Assembly (NCBI RefSeq): GCF_003086295.3
Contig: NC_092051.1
Coordinates: 68,573,772 to 68,637,771, forward strand
Length of the DNA stretch: 64,000 nt
From: Arachis hypogaea
Taxonomy: Eukaryota; Streptophyta; Magnoliopsida; Fabales; Fabaceae
Direction: 5' to 3'
Below, one piece after another: positions 62,218-64,000 of the stretch. The translations under genes were made by a program, and so were the position numbers. Position 1 is the stretch's first letter. The number at the start of each line of letters is the position of its first letter. The notes under the pieces were generated by a model. That model made no database searches, was not told the DNA's origin, and worked only from the letters and a program-made list of their open reading frames with translations.

Positions 62218-62332
62218 AGGTGCGATCATACCAGCACTAATGCACCGGATCCCATCAGAACTCGCAGTTAAGCGTGCTTGGGCAAGAGTAGTACTAGGAT
62301 GGACCTCCTGGGAAGTCCTCATGTTGCACCCT
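62218..62332 (+). rRNA. 5S rRNA, box C shortened
   Basis: -1 C; AACTCGCAG; GGGCAAGAG; GGATGGACC lacks three bases; TTGCACC end. Confidence 0.8.
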
Positions 62333-62512
62333 TTTTTTTTTTACGTCGTGCTTACCCTCGTTCTTTAAACGACGCTAACTTGAATAGTTTCGCTAAAGCG
62401 AACCTCAATGACCTGATTTTGGCAAGCTCACACGGGCCCCGCAGGGCTTCGCAGCTCGACTTATCCTACGTCGCGAGACATGCTTATGATAATTGTGTGC
62501 GCATACTTTAAT

Positions 62513-62644
62513 AGGTGCGATCATACCAGTACTAATGCACCGGATCCCATCAGAACTCCGCAGTTAAGCGTGCTTGGCGAGAGTAGTACTAGGACGAGGT
62601 AGTACTAGGATGGGTGACCTCTGGAAGTCCTCATGTTGCACCTC
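62513..62644 (+). pseudogene. 5S rRNA with internal duplication
   Basis: 132 nt; -1 T; AGTACTAATG; GTACTAGGACGAGGTAGTAC; GACCTCTGGAAG; TTGCACC end. Confidence 0.82.
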
Positions 62645-62832
62645 TTTTTTTTTTTTTTTTTTACGTCGTGCTTACCCTCGTTCTTTAAACGATGCTATCT
62701 TGAATAGTTTAGCTAAAGCGAGCCTCAATGACCTGATTTTCGGCAAGCTCGCACGGGCCCCCAGGGATTCGCAGCTCGACTTACCCTACGTCGCGAGACA
62801 TGCTTATGATAATTGTGTGCGCATACTTTAAC

Positions 62833-62950
62833 AGGTCGATCATACCAGCACTAATGCACCGGATCCCATCAGAATTCCGCAGTTAAGCGTGCTTGGGCGA
62901 GAGTAGTACTAGGATGGGTGACCTCCTGGGAAGTCCTCGTGTAGCACCTT
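62833..62950 (+). rRNA. 5S rRNA
   Basis: -1 C; one base lost in AGGTCGATC; nt 44 T; TAGCACC end. Confidence 0.92.
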
Positions 62951-63129
62951 TTTTTTTTTTTACGTCGTGCTTACCCTTGTTCTTTAAACGACGCTATATT
63001 GAATAGCTTAGCTAAAGCGAGCCTCAATGACCTGATTTTCGGCAAGCTCGCACGGCCCCGCAGGATTCGCAGCTCGATTACCCTACGTCGCGAGACATGC
63101 TTATGATAATTGTGTGCGCATACTTTAAC

Positions 63130-63248
63130 AGGTGCGATCATACCAGCACTAATGCACCGGATCCCATCAGAACTCCGCAGTTAAGCGTGCTTGGGCGAGA
63201 GTAGTACTAGGATGGGTGACCTCCTGGGAAGTCCTCATGTTGCACCTC
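63130..63248 (+). rRNA. 5S rRNA
   Basis: -1 C; consensus with CATGTTGCACC; spacer CTAACTTG class. Confidence 0.94.
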
Positions 63249-63427
63249 TTTTTTTTTTACGTGTGCTTACCCTCGTTCTTTAAACGACACTAACTTGAAT
63301 AGTTTCGCTAAAGCAACCTCAATGACCTAATTTTCGGCAAGCTCACACGGGCCCCGCAGGGCTTCGCAGCTCGACTTACCCTACGTCGCGCGACATGCTT
63401 ATGATAATTGTGTGCGCATACTTTAAT

Positions 63428-63561
63428 AGGTGCGATCATACCAGCACTAATGCACCGGATCCCATCAGAACTCCGTAGTTAAGCGTGTTGGGCGAGAGTA
63501 GTACTAGGACGAGAGTAGTACTAGGATGGGTGACCTCTTGGAAGTCCTCATGTTGCACCTC
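63428..63561 (+). pseudogene. 5S rRNA with perfect 17-bp internal duplication
   Basis: 134 nt; -1 T; CGAGAGTAGTACTAGGA (nt 67-83) occurs twice in tandem, so IE is doubled and box C shifted by 17 bp; CTCTTGGAAG; CATGTTGCACC end. Confidence 0.85.
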
Positions 63562-63749
63562 TTTTTTTTGTTTTTTTTTACGTCATGCTTACCCTCATTC
63601 TTTAAACGACGCTATCTTGAATAGTTTAGCTAAAGCGAGCCTCAATGACCTGATTTTCGGCAAGCTTGCACGAGCCCCGCAGGGATTCGCAGCCGACTTA
63701 CCCTACGTCGCGAGACATGCTTATGATAATTGTGTGCGCATACTTTAAC

Positions 63750-63867
63750 AGGTACGATCATACCAGCACTAATAGACCGGATCCCATCAGAATTCCGCAG
63801 TTAAGCGTGCTTGGGAGAGAGTAGTACTAGGATGGGTGACCTCTGGGAAGTCCTCGTGTAGCACCTT
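63750..63867 (+). rRNA. 5S rRNA
   Basis: -1 C; AGGTACG; AATAGACCGG; GGGAGAGAG; one base lost in box C; TAGCACC end. Last copy in the window. Confidence 0.9.
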
Positions 63868-64000
63868 TTTTTTTTACGTCGTGCTTACCCTTGTTCTTTA
63901 AACGACGCTATATTGAATAGCTTAGCTAAAGCGAGCCTCAATGACCTGATTTTCGGCAAGTTCGCACGGGCACGCAGGGATTCGGAGCTCGACTTACCCT

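Larger units (their letters stand above)
42768..64000 (+). repeat. 5S rDNA array block 4 (homogeneous)
   Basis: Seventy 5S genes start between 42864 and 63750. After a deletion-rich first unit next to the gap, the units are nearly identical from 43.4 to 61.6 kb. The remaining differences are mostly one-base losses (GGGCCCGCAG, GAATCCGC, GTGTGCACC, ACCCTGTTC) and the spacer states CTATATTG, CTATCTTG, CTAACTTG or CTATACTTG. Spacer classes and duplicated-box copies seen in block 3 return from about 61.7 kb. The window ends inside a spacer (63868-64000). Confidence 0.95.

Noticed and set aside
457..62322. Minus-strand frames with VCAHNYHKHVSRRRVSRAAN and similar
   Set aside because: Antisense of 5S spacer and gene, once per unit; no independent evidence of coding.
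3109..63748. Many + strand frames of 60-105 codons with FFFFLRRAYPRSLNDAILNS and similar
   Set aside because: They repeat once per 5S unit, start inside the 5S gene and read through the T-run (poly-Phe) into the spacer. They are by-products of the array.
1..64000. tRNA genes, 18S/25S rDNA or protein genes within the array
   Set aside because: None seen on either strand; apart from the single retrotransposon and the gaps, the text is continuous 5S units.

Overview
The window is nuclear DNA of a flowering plant. It consists almost entirely of a 5S ribosomal DNA tandem array, all on the + strand, with a period of about 304 bp. Each unit is a 119-nt 5S gene (Pol III internal promoter boxes A, IE and C at nt 50-64, 67-72 and 80-97), a T-run terminator, and a spacer of about 185 bp. 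The end of the spacer carries the plant 5S upstream elements: an AT-rich TTATGATAAT at about -29, GC at -12/-11, and C or T at -1. I located 180 gene copies, listed one by one below. Three are degenerate or cut by a gap. The species cannot be named from the sequence.

Layout: 1-1934, an array block that decays into a 1,000-N gap (1935-2934). 2935-17832, a divergent array with mostly clean substitutions and visible higher-order repeats (dimers of about 610 bp, and a six-gene repeat of about 1.82 kb). 17833-25679, a 7,847-bp defective LTR retrotransposon inserted in one 5S spacer, with a 5-bp target duplication. 25680-41767, more array, first with a five-gene repeat of about 1.51 kb, then from about 35 kb a deletion-rich family that includes 5S copies carrying an internal tandem duplication. 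A second 1,000-N gap lies at 41768-42767. 42768-64000 is a very homogeneous array, with a three-unit register (about 0.9 kb) visible from about 59.5 kb.

The retrotransposon is Ty3/gypsy, most like the plant Tat lineage: tRNA-Asp type primer site, gag, RNase H and integrase remnants, and a long repeat-rich 3' region. It cannot be autonomous. The gag core has an internal deletion and frameshifts. The zinc knuckle, protease and nearly all of reverse transcriptase are missing and replaced by about 65 copies of a 36-bp (12-codon) tandem repeat. RNase H and integrase are fragments with stops. The two 606-bp LTRs differ at about 22 sites by my hand count. Removing the element and one target copy restores a unit of exactly 304 bp.

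No ordinary protein-coding gene is present. The many 60-100 codon open frames across the 5S units are by-products of the repeat. Part of the apparent variation, especially near the gaps and in 43-61 kb, looks like assembly consensus error: single-base deletions sit exactly at sites that are two-state polymorphisms in other units.
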